Of a stretch of 64,000 bases of DNA, positions 35,679 through 43,379 are shown one piece after another; the first letter of the stretch is position 1; the number at the start of each line of letters is the position of its first letter. Below the pieces are notes generated by a model. The model searched no databases, was not told the DNA's origin, and saw nothing but the letters and a program-made list of their open reading frames with translations. Position numbers and translations under genes: made by a program. Source of the DNA: Chitinophagales bacterium (GTDB lineage Bacteria; Bacteroidota; Bacteroidia; Chitinophagales; JADJOU01); contig JAEUUY010000006.1 in assembly GCA_016787225.1 (NCBI GenBank), positions 1-64,000 of the forward strand, in the 5' to 3' direction.

Positions 35679-37454
35679 ATGAATAAATTTGTAGTCACCC
35701 TAGCTGGAGATTCTGGCGATGGTATTCAGTTATTAGGAAATGCTTTTTCTAATAACGTTGCTTTAGAAAATCTCGACCTCAATACCCTTTCTGATTTCCC
35801 TGCGGAAATACGAGCGCCTGCAGGCACAGTTAGCGGCGTATCTGGATTTCAAATTCAGTATGGTGGTGAAAAAATTAATACTGCTGGCAATAAATCTGAT
35901 GTATTCATTGCCTTTAATGCTGCAGCGCTTAAGAAGTATTTCAAAACCTTAAAACCTACTGGTGTACTAATCTATGACCCAAGTGGCTTTGATACGAAAA
36001 ATTGCAAGTTAGCAGGGTTTGATTTGTCAGAACTAGAAGCTATTCCCAATAAAAAATTAGAAGTAGCATTTTCTGGTATGACCAAAGAGGCACTCCTAGA
36101 ATTTAAAGTAGAAGATAAAGCAAAGGATAAAAATAAAAATATTTTCGCTTTAGGATTTCTTGCTTTTGCTTTGGAATCTTCGATAGATAAAACCCTAGAT
36201 TTGATTAAAAATAAATTTAAGGGAGATCAACTTGAAATGATGGAAGTAGCTCTCAAGAAAGGTTTTCACTATGGTGAAACTATTGAGTTTTCACTTGAAA
36301 AATTAGATGATAAAGCTCATTTTAAAGAAGGTTATTATAGAAACATTAATGGAAATTCGGCAATAGCTTTAGCGATTCTTTCTGCTCCTAAAATTTTTGG
36401 TCGAAATGTTTTCTTTGGAGGATATCCTATTACACCTGCATCCGATATTCTTCATGAATTGGCTAAGACGAAGATGAAAGAAGTGATTGTAAAACAAGCC
36501 GAAGATGAAATCGCAGCAGCAGGCATGGCTTTAGGTGCTGCCTTTGCAGGGAATATAGGGATTACCGCATCATCTGGTCCTGGCATAGACCTAAAGCAAG
36601 AAACTATAGGTCTTGCCCACATGGCAGAAATCCCACTACTAATTATAGATGTGCAGCGCGCTGGTCCTAGTACTGGCTTACCTACCAAGGTAGAGCAGTC
36701 GGATTTAAATATGGTGATCAAGGGACGACATGGGGATTGTCCTGTGCCGGTAGTAAGCATAAGAAATCCCTCTAGCGCATATGATACCACTTTGCAAGCT
36801 ATAGAAATGATGATGCGATTTCAGACACCTGTTTTTTTATTGAGTGATGCCCTCATTGCGAATGGCAGTGAACTCTGGGAAGTACCACCCATCGAAGCTC
36901 GAACCATTGATTTTTATAAGAGCGATTTGCCTTTTTCACGATCTGAAGATAGCTTAGTAAGACCATGGACAGATTTGGGTCAAGCAGGTGTAAACTATAT
37001 CGCTGGAGGATTGGAGAAAGATTATCACACAGGTCATATTTCCTATGAAGGACAAAACCATCACAAGATGGTAGAAACACGGTACCAAAAAATTCTGAAA
37101 ATGTCTGAATATATCCCAGATTGCGTTTTAGAGAAATTCAGTTCGGAAAAAGGGACATTGATATTAAGCTGGGGTTCTACCTATGGAGCTACCAAAGAAG
37201 CTTTCTCTGAACTAGCTAAACAATTTCATGAAATAGCCCACTTACACTTAGATTGGATATTTCCTTTTCCTAAAAACTTTCTTTCCACAATAAATTCTTA
37301 TGACCAGATAATTGTGCCAGAACTCAATCATGGTCAGTTTGCTGATTATCTTGGAGCATTTTATAAAAAACCAATTTTTAAAATCAATAAGTTGAAAGGA
37401 AATCCATTTTTTGAAGAGGAATTAACAGTAAAGATTTCAGATATACTGAATTAA
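35679..37454 (+). CDS. korA: 2-oxoacid:acceptor (ferredoxin) oxidoreductase, fused gamma-alpha subunit
   Basis: A 591-aa protein. The N-terminal ~190 residues are the gamma domain (AGDSGDGIQLLGNAF). The rest is the alpha/pyrimidine-binding domain (FFGGYPITPASDILHELAK, with the YPITP motif; AGMALGAAFAGNIGITASSG). With a beta subunit that binds thiamine diphosphate, such enzymes decarboxylate 2-oxoglutarate or a related 2-oxoacid, making the acyl-CoA and reducing ferredoxin. The beta subunit (korB), normally next to it, is absent; an M28-type gene starts 3 nt after the stop. The substrate is a likely but unproven assignment. Confidence 0.88.
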   Translation: MNKFVVTLAGDSGDGIQLLGNAFSNNVALENLDLNTLSDFPAEIRAPAGTVSGVSGFQIQYGGEKINTAGNKSDVFIAFNAAALKKYFKTLKPTGVLIYDPSGFDTKNCKLAGFDLSELEAIPNKKLEVAFSGMTKEALLEFKVEDKAKDKNKNIFALGFLAFALESSIDKTLDLIKNKFKGDQLEMMEVALKKGFHYGETIEFSLEKLDDKAHFKEGYYRNINGNSAIALAILSAPKIFGRNVFFGGYPITPASDILHELAKTKMKEVIVKQAEDEIAAAGMALGAAFAGNIGITASSGPGIDLKQETIGLAHMAEIPLLIIDVQRAGPSTGLPTKVEQSDLNMVIKGRHGDCPVPVVSIRNPSSAYDTTLQAIEMMMRFQTPVFLLSDALIANGSELWEVPPIEARTIDFYKSDLPFSRSEDSLVRPWTDLGQAGVNYIAGGLEKDYHTGHISYEGQNHHKMVETRYQKILKMSEYIPDCVLEKFSSEKGTLILSWGSTYGATKEAFSELAKQFHEIAHLHLDWIFPFPKNFLSTINSYDQIIVPELNHGQFADYLGAFYKKPIFKINKLKGNPFFEEELTVKISDILN

Positions 37455-37456
37455 CT

Positions 37457-38416
37457 ATGATTCATAAAAAGACGTTGCTCTTCCTTCTATTGATTATAGA
37501 CAATTCTTACTTTGCTCAAAACATTGGGTTTGAAGATATACTAGAAGGACAAAATATAAATTTTACCAAAAGCATCCTGACCACACTTACCAGTCCACAA
37601 TTTGAAGGAAGAGACATAGAACGAGAGAGTATTTCACGAAGCATTGTTTATCTCGAAAGTATGTTGCGAGCATATAATATCAAAACCTATTTTGATAATT
37701 ATCGAATACCCTACAAAATAGATGCTAATAAAACAGGATATAATATTGTAGGACTCTATCGGGGCAATCTGAGAAAACGCTCAGCGATACTTATTACTGC
37801 TAACTATGACAATCTAGGAATGGCTAAAAATAGGACTACCAAGGATAGTTTTTTTAAAGGTGGTAATGATAATGCCACAGGAGTCTCCGCCGTTTTTCAG
37901 CTAGCGCTTTTCTTTAATAAAATCAAACCTCGTGAAAATATAATCTTTGCCTTCACTTCTGGGAAACACAAAAATATGATAGGTGCTGGTTTTCTCGCCG
38001 ATACACTTATGAAATACGATTACTTGGACATTAAATATGTAATTAACCTAGAAATGCTGGGGCGACCTTTCCTCGAAGGTAGGCAAAATCTGCTCTGTGT
38101 TCAGGATTCTGCCAATACACTCATGAACCAACTTAATAGGTATATACATCCTGAATTTATCCAATTAGCTCACGGCGATGTATTTCGTGAAAGCTTTGAG
38201 CATGAGCCATTCTTTAATGTGCTTAAGGTCCCAAGTATAACCCTTACATCCTTCAACTTTGAAAATGATAAATACTACCTAACTGTTAAAGATGATTTAG
38301 ATAATCTATACCTTGAATATTTGCATAGAACTACTGCTAGAATTACTCTAGCCCTTTATTCATTAATTAATGAAAATAGAGTAGTAAAATTTGGAGAAGA
38401 AGAAAAGGAAAAGTAA
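37457..38416 (+). CDS. Degenerate M28 peptidase-like secreted protein (probable pseudoenzyme)
   Basis: This 319-aa protein has a signal-like N-terminus and an M28 aminopeptidase fold pattern, but nearly every metal or catalytic position is changed. The usual H-x-D reads N116-Y-D118. The usual G-x-D-D-N-x-S/T-G reads GGNDNATG (135-142). The usual G-E-E-E (general base plus zinc ligand) reads G-K-H-K (169-172). The final zinc-binding His of the usual Y-H-x-P-x-D block reads L275 in YYLTVKDDLDNL. Only the acidic residue in NLEMLG (E199) and a few others remain. The frame is open and full length, so it is probably expressed and non-peptidolytic. It lies 3 nt after korA. Confidence 0.78.
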   Translation: MIHKKTLLFLLLIIDNSYFAQNIGFEDILEGQNINFTKSILTTLTSPQFEGRDIERESISRSIVYLESMLRAYNIKTYFDNYRIPYKIDANKTGYNIVGLYRGNLRKRSAILITANYDNLGMAKNRTTKDSFFKGGNDNATGVSAVFQLALFFNKIKPRENIIFAFTSGKHKNMIGAGFLADTLMKYDYLDIKYVINLEMLGRPFLEGRQNLLCVQDSANTLMNQLNRYIHPEFIQLAHGDVFRESFEHEPFFNVLKVPSITLTSFNFENDKYYLTVKDDLDNLYLEYLHRTTARITLALYSLINENRVVKFGEEEKEK

Positions 38417-38442
38417 TAAGTTGACATCAATTTATATTACCT

Positions 38443-38880
38443 ATGTATATTAAAAAATATTTAGAAGAATTTCGGCTCTTTGCTACGAGTGGCAACATGT
38501 TTGACCTAGCGTTAGGAGTTATCATCGGTGCAGCCTTTTCTACAGTGGTAGATAGTCTATCTACCGATATTATCGGGGATTTTATAGCTGCCTTAGGAGG
38601 TGTTCCAGATATGTCAGGACTTACAGTACCCTTTTTAAAAGGGCAGATACATGTAGGAAAATTTTAAAACACGCTTATCGGCTTTCTCATTAAAGCTGCA
38701 GTTCTATTTGCCCTAGTCAAGGTAATCATGAAACTCAAACTCGCCAATTTTCGTGCACAAGGAAGCAGAGAGTGTCCTTATTGCCGAGAATTTATTCCAG
38801 TCGATGCTATCAAATGTAAACATTGTACCTCAGATGTGAAAGCCATCATAGATGGTGATGAAGGAGCAGATGAAAGGTAG
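38443..38880 (+). pseudogene. mscL: MscL mechanosensitive channel with C-terminal zinc ribbon, broken by one in-frame TAA
   Basis: Codons 1-74 encode the N-terminal half of MscL: a cytoplasmic N-helix, TM1 ([19 protein letters not shown]) and the periplasmic loop ending [10 protein letters not shown]. Codon 75 is TAA (38665-38667). The same frame then continues without shift through TM2 (NTLIGFLIKAAVLFALVKVI), a basic linker and a CxxC-x13-CxxC zinc ribbon (CPYCREF; KCKHCTSD) to a TAG at 38880, 145 sense codons in all plus the TAA. Family members have Leu/Ile/Val at that position, so TTA to TAA is the simplest lesion. Without readthrough only a 74-aa fragment lacking TM2 is made. Sequencing error, real loss and readthrough cannot be told apart here. 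Confidence 0.88.
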
Positions 38881-38973
38881 GTACTAGATTTAAAAGTAGA
38901 AAGCGAATCTGTCTCCTGAGCAGCAAGAGTACTAAGGGAATCAATAACCCTTTACGCAAAAAAAATTGGAATG

Positions 38974-39048
38974 TGGGCAATATCGGATTCGAACCAATGA
39001 CCCCTACGTTGTCGACGTAGTGCTCTGAACCAGCTGAGCTAATTGCCC
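38974..39048 (-). tRNA. tRNA-Val (anticodon GAC)
   Basis: The 75-nt cloverleaf has a perfect acceptor stem GGGCAAT/ATTGCCC, D-stem GCTC/GAGC, anticodon stem CTACG/CGTAG with loop TCGACAA (GAC at 34-36), a T-arm with TTCGAAT, and discriminator A. CCA is not encoded. Position 33 is C where U is nearly universal. A run of eight T (minus strand) lies about 10 nt past the 3' end and may serve as terminator. No other tRNA was seen in the window. Confidence 0.88.
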
Positions 39049-39094
39049 CTTAGAAAATAGGTGTGCAAATATAGAAAATAATTGTATTCCAGAT

Positions 39095-39823
39095 TTAAAA
39101 ACCTTCATGTATTTTCGGAATTAGATAGCCTAAGCCAGCCCCTATAGCATATCCTATGAAAATATCCGTAGGGAAATGCTTGCCCGCCTTCCAGCGAAGA
39201 TAACCCTGAACAGCCGGTAATACAGCGGCACTAGACCATATTATTGGCGCTAAATTCTTATTTTGACCATTGGCAGTGAGCATAGATGCGGTGAAAAATG
39301 CTGAACTAGCCGTGAAACTAGTATGTCCAGAGAAAAAAGACATGCGGGCATCCGCTTTTAGCTTCTCTGAGAGGGGCACATTTTCATTATACACAAATGG
39401 TCTGGTACGTCTCACTAGTGATTTAACAAGCAAAGTACTACCCGCATTGATCAGGTAAGTTTGAAGCAACATGGTCGTTTTTTCTCCTAGTTGATTTCGC
39501 TGATTCGGGTCAAGCATTATCGTCGTAGGCAAAACCAAAGAACCTAAGAGCAACTTGTCGCTCATTCCCTTCGCTTTCAGCGAGTAGTTATAAGTCGCCG
39601 TTCTATCTAGCCCATCTAAGACATTGCGAGAGAGCTTTTCAATATCTTCTACTCTTAATACAGAAGTATTTCTACTCTGTATGGCACCTAAGGCATTGAA
39701 ACTAAGACCTGTGGCAAAAAAACTAATTTCTCTTGCTAGACTCAGAGAATATGTAGAGTTTTGTCCGTACAAAGTCATTATGGATTGAAATAACAAGTAA
39801 AAAAATATTGAATGTTTAGCCAT
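39095..39823 (-). CDS. PAP2-family membrane phosphatase
   Basis: This 242-aa protein has a signal/anchor N-terminus (FFYLLFQSIMTLYGQ) and the three PAP2 motifs: KSLVRRTRPF (K-x6-RP), FFSGHTSF (SGH with catalytic His) and RWKAGKHFPTDIFIGY (R-x5-H-x3-D). Such enzymes dephosphorylate lipid phosphates such as undecaprenyl diphosphate or phosphatidate. The exact substrate is unknown. It is divergent from leuS. Confidence 0.9.
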   Translation of the reverse strand: MAKHSIFFYLLFQSIMTLYGQNSTYSLSLAREISFFATGLSFNALGAIQSRNTSVLRVEDIEKLSRNVLDGLDRTATYNYSLKAKGMSDKLLLGSLVLPTTIMLDPNQRNQLGEKTTMLLQTYLINAGSTLLVKSLVRRTRPFVYNENVPLSEKLKADARMSFFSGHTSFTASSAFFTASMLTANGQNKNLAPIIWSSAAVLPAVQGYLRWKAGKHFPTDIFIGYAIGAGLGYLIPKIHEGF

Positions 39824-39919
39824 AAAACAAAAATCCTAAAAATGAATTTAATTCGCACATATCTTTTCTATTAGTATTTCCCTAATTATTTATCTCTTTG
39901 ACTGGTTGTTAGTAAGTTC

Positions 39920-39969
39920 CACATAATTTTTCTTCCTTCGTTTATAATTTGACGAAGAAAAATTATGTG
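39920..39969. repeat. 16-bp perfect inverted repeat in the leuS upstream region
   Basis: CACATAATTTTTCTTC (39920-39935) is the exact reverse complement of 39954-39969. The inner CTTCGT/ACGAAG can pair as an alternative with a 4-nt bulge. The right arm ends 26 nt before the leuS ATG at 39995 and contains the rejected ATG at 39965. It could be an attenuator, an operator, or a terminator for one strand. Confidence 0.7.
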
Positions 39970-39994
39970 TACATTTGTCATCTTTTACCAAACT

Positions 39995-42900
39995 ATGCAG
40001 TATTCCCCCAGTGCGATAGACCAGGCGGCTAAGAAAATATGGTCAGATAAAGATATTTACAAAATAGAAAACGATATTTCTAAGCCAAAACATTATGTCT
40101 TAGAGATGTTTCCCTATCCCAGTGGCGCTGGCTTGCATGTAGGTCATCCACTAGGCTATGTAGCTAGTGATATCTATGCACGATTCAAGCGGATGAAAGG
40201 TTTCAATGTACTGCACCCCATGGGTTTTGATAGCTTCGGCTTGCCTGCAGAGCAGTATGCTATTGAGACAGGCAAAGACCCTAGAGACACCACCAAGGAA
40301 AATATAGCTACTTATAAGAATCAGCTCAATAAAATTGGTCTAAGTTTTGACTGGTCGAGAGAAGTCGTGACGAGCAGCCCAGAATATTACAAATGGACGC
40401 AGTGGCTATTTATCGAAATGTTTAATTCTATTTATTGTTATGAAAACCTATGCGCTTATTCAATCGATGTCTTAATAAGACATTTCGAAGAGCATGGGAA
40501 TTATAACAATACCGCCTTTACCAATAACCAAGTCAAAGCCTTTTCAGCCGAAGAATGGAAAAACTATTCTGAAAAAGAGAAAAGTGATATTCTGATGAAC
40601 TATCGCCTCATCTATACAAGTATGGGTGAAGTCAACTGGTGTGAGGCTTTAGGAACTGTACTCGCAAATGATGAAGTCATCAATGGGCGAAGTGAGCGCG
40701 GAAATCACCCAGTAGTCAAAAAGAAAATGCGACAATGGTCGCTGCGAATGACAGCTTATGCCGATAGATTATTGCAGGGACTAGAAGAAGTAGATTTTTC
40801 CAATTCATTAAAAGATCAACAACGAAATTGGATAGGGAAATCTACAGGAGCTCAAGTTACTTTTCCGTTAGTAACCAATAGGTCATTCATTGTATTCATT
40901 GAGGCTGCATTGAATGATAATTCAAATGACAAGACTTCGTTTTCCTTGGGTGCAATTGATGATTCATTTTCTCAAATTTTATCTGAAAAATCTGGGATTA
41001 AACTAAATCAAGAATACCAATTTGAAATTGACAACTACGCCGTTAGGCATATTTTCGAGCGTCATGGCAATACCTGTCTAGAAGAGAAACGTGGACAAAA
41101 GAGCGTAAATTCTTATGATTTCGAACTATTGATGGATGTCTTATTGAAACCAGACAATGTCATATACGGAGGTGTAAACTTGCGAGGACTTCCAACTATA
41201 ATTTTCACTAAGCAAATAAGAAAAGCAAATTATGTAGCTGTATTTGAGATTAGAAAGGGAAGAAAAAAAATAAACTTAAGTACCTTTAGAATAAATAAAG
41301 GGAAGACTGGACTACAATCTTCCCTCTTAATCGAGGGAGCTATGCCTTCTAGAAATCTAGAATCCTTCTCTGAAACGCCCAAGACGATACTCGATAGTGC
41401 AAAGATAGACAAAATATATCTAACCAATAGAAAAAACATACTAGTTTACACTACTCGTCCTGATACCATCTTCGGAGCTACCTTTATGGTGATGGCACCT
41501 GAACATACGATAGTTTCTAAGATAGTGACCGATGAATATAAAACGAAGGTCAATGAATATATCGCTTATTGTAAATCGAAATCGGATATAGACAGACAAG
41601 CCGAAAAAGAAGTAAGTGGACAGTTTACGGGGGCTTATGCTATTCATCCATTCACTGGGAAATTGCTTCCTATCTATATCGCCGAATACGTATTGATGGG
41701 ATACGGCACGGGTGCTATCATGGCAGTGCCAGCAGAGGATGAGCGAGACAGAAAATTTGCCGAGAAGTTTGGTATAGAGATTATCGAAATATTTGATAAA
41801 AAAGGAATAGAAAAATCGGAAATTGGAGACAAACAAGGTATTCTTAAGAATTCTGATTTTATAAATGGACTGAATTGGAAAGATGGCTTCGACAAGGTGA
41901 TAGTACGAATGGAAGATGATGGTATCGGAGAACGCAAGACGCAGTTTCGACTTCGCGATGCTAACTTCAGTCGTCAACGATACTGGGGCGAACCTATTCC
42001 TATTTTATGGAAAGATGAAATACCTTATCCATTAGATAAGTCTCAATTACCTTTATTAAACCCCGATGTAGATTCTTTTCTTCCCTCAAAAGATGGACAA
42101 GCGCCCAATGCTAGAAATGAAAAATGGGTGCATGAAATAGAAGGCTATACGCGTGAAGTAGACACTATGCCTGCTTTTGCAGGTTCTTCATGGTATTTCC
42201 TCCGTTATATGGATCCACAGAATGACAAGGAATTTGTATCGAAAAATATAGCTAAGTATTGGGGGCAAGTCGATTTGTATCAAGGAGGATCTGAACACGC
42301 CGTAGGTCATCTTTTGTATTCCCGCTACTTCAATCACTTCCTTTACGACCGAGGTTTTGTCTCACATAAAGAGCCTTTCAAAAGGTTGATTAATCAGGGG
42401 ATGATACAGGGTAGAACGCAGTTTGTTTATCGTTCTAATGAAAATGAAAACATATTTATCTCTAAAGGATTAATAAAAAAGGATACCGAAGTTACACCAA
42501 TTCGAACTGATGTAAATATGGTAGAAAACGATGCTTTAGATATCGAAGCTTTCAAAAAATGGAGGAGTGAATTTGCGAATGCCCAATTCGAATTAGAAGA
42601 TGGGAAATATATCTGTGGCTGGGAAATCGAAAAAATGTCCAAGTCCAAATACAATGTCGTTAATCCCGATGATATTATCGATAAATATGGTGCAGATTGT
42701 TTTCGAATGTATGAGATGTTTCTAGGTCCCATAGAGCAGTCCAAACCATGGAATACTGCGGGGATAGAGGGTGTATCCAAATTTTTAAAGCGTTTTTGGA
42801 ATTTGTATTTGGATGAAAATGGCAATTCTAAAATGACCTCTACTGGAGCAACCACAGAGGAGCTAAAAGTGCTACATCGTACTCTCGATAAACTCGCCAA

Positions 42901-43315
42901 GGATATCGAAAACTTTTCATTCAATACTTGTGTGAGTGCTTTTATGATAGCAGTGAATGAATTGACATCGGCGAAAACATCGAGCCAAGATATTTTACTG
43001 CCACTATTAAAGGCTATTTGTCCATTTGCGCCCCATACTGCCGAGACTATTTGGTCTCAGTTGGGTAAAACGGGCTCTATCATCGTAGAAGAATTTCCTG
43101 CGGTAGATGAAAAATATCTCGTAGATGACACCATAGAATATCCCGTATCCATCAATGGTAAAATGCGAGTCAAGATAAACCTAGCTGCCGATATCGATGA
43201 GGCTCAAGCTAGGGAAGCCGCCATGACAAATGAAACTGTATTGAAATGGCTAGAAGGTAGAGAAATTAAGAAATTTATTTTCGTAAAAGGCAGAATGATT
43301 AATGTAGTTGTATAA
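39995..43315 (+). CDS. leuS: Leucyl-tRNA synthetase with an inserted PBECR/MuF-like nuclease domain in the CP1 editing domain
   Basis: The start is the ATG at 39995 (MQYSPSAIDQAAKK, 1106 aa), as in LeuRS relatives. An earlier ATG at 39965 adds 10 residues that do not look like LeuRS. The class I HIGH region (FPYPSGAGLHVGHPLGY), KMSKS (EKMSKSKYNVVNPDD), editing-site block (YTTRPDTIFGAT) and RNWIGKSTGA are intact. The usual Bacteroidota length is about 920-940 aa. The excess is one block at residues ~297-479, placed in the hairpin between VTFPLV and ILVYTTRPD. It is bounded by VTNR on the left and LTNR on the right. Everything before and after aligns with normal LeuRS, so the enzyme probably still charges tRNA-Leu. 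A DUF502 gene follows in the same direction. Confidence 0.95.
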   Translation: MQYSPSAIDQAAKKIWSDKDIYKIENDISKPKHYVLEMFPYPSGAGLHVGHPLGYVASDIYARFKRMKGFNVLHPMGFDSFGLPAEQYAIETGKDPRDTTKENIATYKNQLNKIGLSFDWSREVVTSSPEYYKWTQWLFIEMFNSIYCYENLCAYSIDVLIRHFEEHGNYNNTAFTNNQVKAFSAEEWKNYSEKEKSDILMNYRLIYTSMGEVNWCEALGTVLANDEVINGRSERGNHPVVKKKMRQWSLRMTAYADRLLQGLEEVDFSNSLKDQQRNWIGKSTGAQVTFPLVTNRSFIVFIEAALNDNSNDKTSFSLGAIDDSFSQILSEKSGIKLNQEYQFEIDNYAVRHIFERHGNTCLEEKRGQKSVNSYDFELLMDVLLKPDNVIYGGVNLRGLPTIIFTKQIRKANYVAVFEIRKGRKKINLSTFRINKGKTGLQSSLLIEGAMPSRNLESFSETPKTILDSAKIDKIYLTNRKNILVYTTRPDTIFGATFMVMAPEHTIVSKIVTDEYKTKVNEYIAYCKSKSDIDRQAEKEVSGQFTGAYAIHPFTGKLLPIYIAEYVLMGYGTGAIMAVPAEDERDRKFAEKFGIEIIEIFDKKGIEKSEIGDKQGILKNSDFINGLNWKDGFDKVIVRMEDDGIGERKTQFRLRDANFSRQRYWGEPIPILWKDEIPYPLDKSQLPLLNPDVDSFLPSKDGQAPNARNEKWVHEIEGYTREVDTMPAFAGSSWYFLRYMDPQNDKEFVSKNIAKYWGQVDLYQGGSEHAVGHLLYSRYFNHFLYDRGFVSHKEPFKRLINQGMIQGRTQFVYRSNENENIFISKGLIKKDTEVTPIRTDVNMVENDALDIEAFKKWRSEFANAQFELEDGKYICGWEIEKMSKSKYNVVNPDDIIDKYGADCFRMYEMFLGPIEQSKPWNTAGIEGVSKFLKRFWNLYLDENGNSKMTSTGATTEELKVLHRTLDKLAKDIENFSFNTCVSAFMIAVNELTSAKTSSQDILLPLLKAICPFAPHTAETIWSQLGKTGSIIVEEFPAVDEKYLVDDTIEYPVSINGKMRVKINLAADIDEAQAREAAMTNETVLKWLEGREIKKFIFVKGRMINVVV
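40872..40881 (+). repeat. Left copy of the 10-bp direct repeat flanking the leuS insert
   Basis: TAACCAATAG, encoding part of VTNR. An identical copy lies 549 bp downstream at 41421-41430. Confidence 0.9.
41299..41338. repeat. Two overlapping, mutually exclusive hairpins inside the leuS insert
   Basis: AGGGAAGA (41299-41306) pairs with TCTTCCCT (41318-41325), and TCCCTC (41321-41326) pairs with GAGGGA (41333-41338). They share the middle arm. Confidence 0.6.
41421..41430 (+). repeat. Right copy of the 10-bp direct repeat flanking the leuS insert
   Basis: TAACCAATAG, encoding part of LTNR, identical to 40872-40881. The right-hand LeuRS sequence resumes with KNILVYTTRPD. Confidence 0.9.
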
Positions 43316-43379
43316 TTTAAAAATTATTACCAATACGGTGAACTAACGAATGCGACTTTAAACTAACTACTAAATTATA

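Larger units (their letters stand above)
40882..41430 (+). mobile_element. 549-bp in-frame insertion in leuS encoding a PBECR-like nuclease domain
   Basis: The two TAACCAATAG copies start 549 bp apart (183 codons). Removing one copy plus the intervening DNA joins VTFPLVTNR to KNILVYTTRPD, a normal-length LeuRS hairpin, in frame. The insert encodes a helical N-part (FSLGAIDDSFSQILSEKSGI), then the core IDNYAVRHIFERHG (HxxxRHG at residues 352-358), RGQKSVNSYDFELLMDVL, PDNVIYGG, RGLPTIIFTKQIRK and YVAVFEIRKGRKKINLST, ending near SFSETPKT. This order matches my knowledge of the phage-linked Barnase/EndoU/ColicinE5-D/RelE-like (PBECR) fold. There are no intein splice blocks and no stop codon. Residues that would be catalytic are not proven. 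It carries two overlapping hairpins (41299-41338). Confidence 0.75.

Noticed and set aside
38931-38960. AAGGG/CCCTT hairpin after mscL as a terminator
   Set aside because: The stem is only 5 bp and no T-run follows on the plus strand.
39965-39994. Earlier ATG for leuS
   Set aside because: It lies inside the palindrome arm and adds residues unlike any LeuRS N-terminus.
40882-41430. Intein or self-splicing intron as the explanation for the leuS insert
   Set aside because: The frame is open throughout and in phase. No N-terminal Cys/Ser block, penultimate His-Asn or following Cys/Ser/Thr junction is visible, and no intron-like non-coding core is present.
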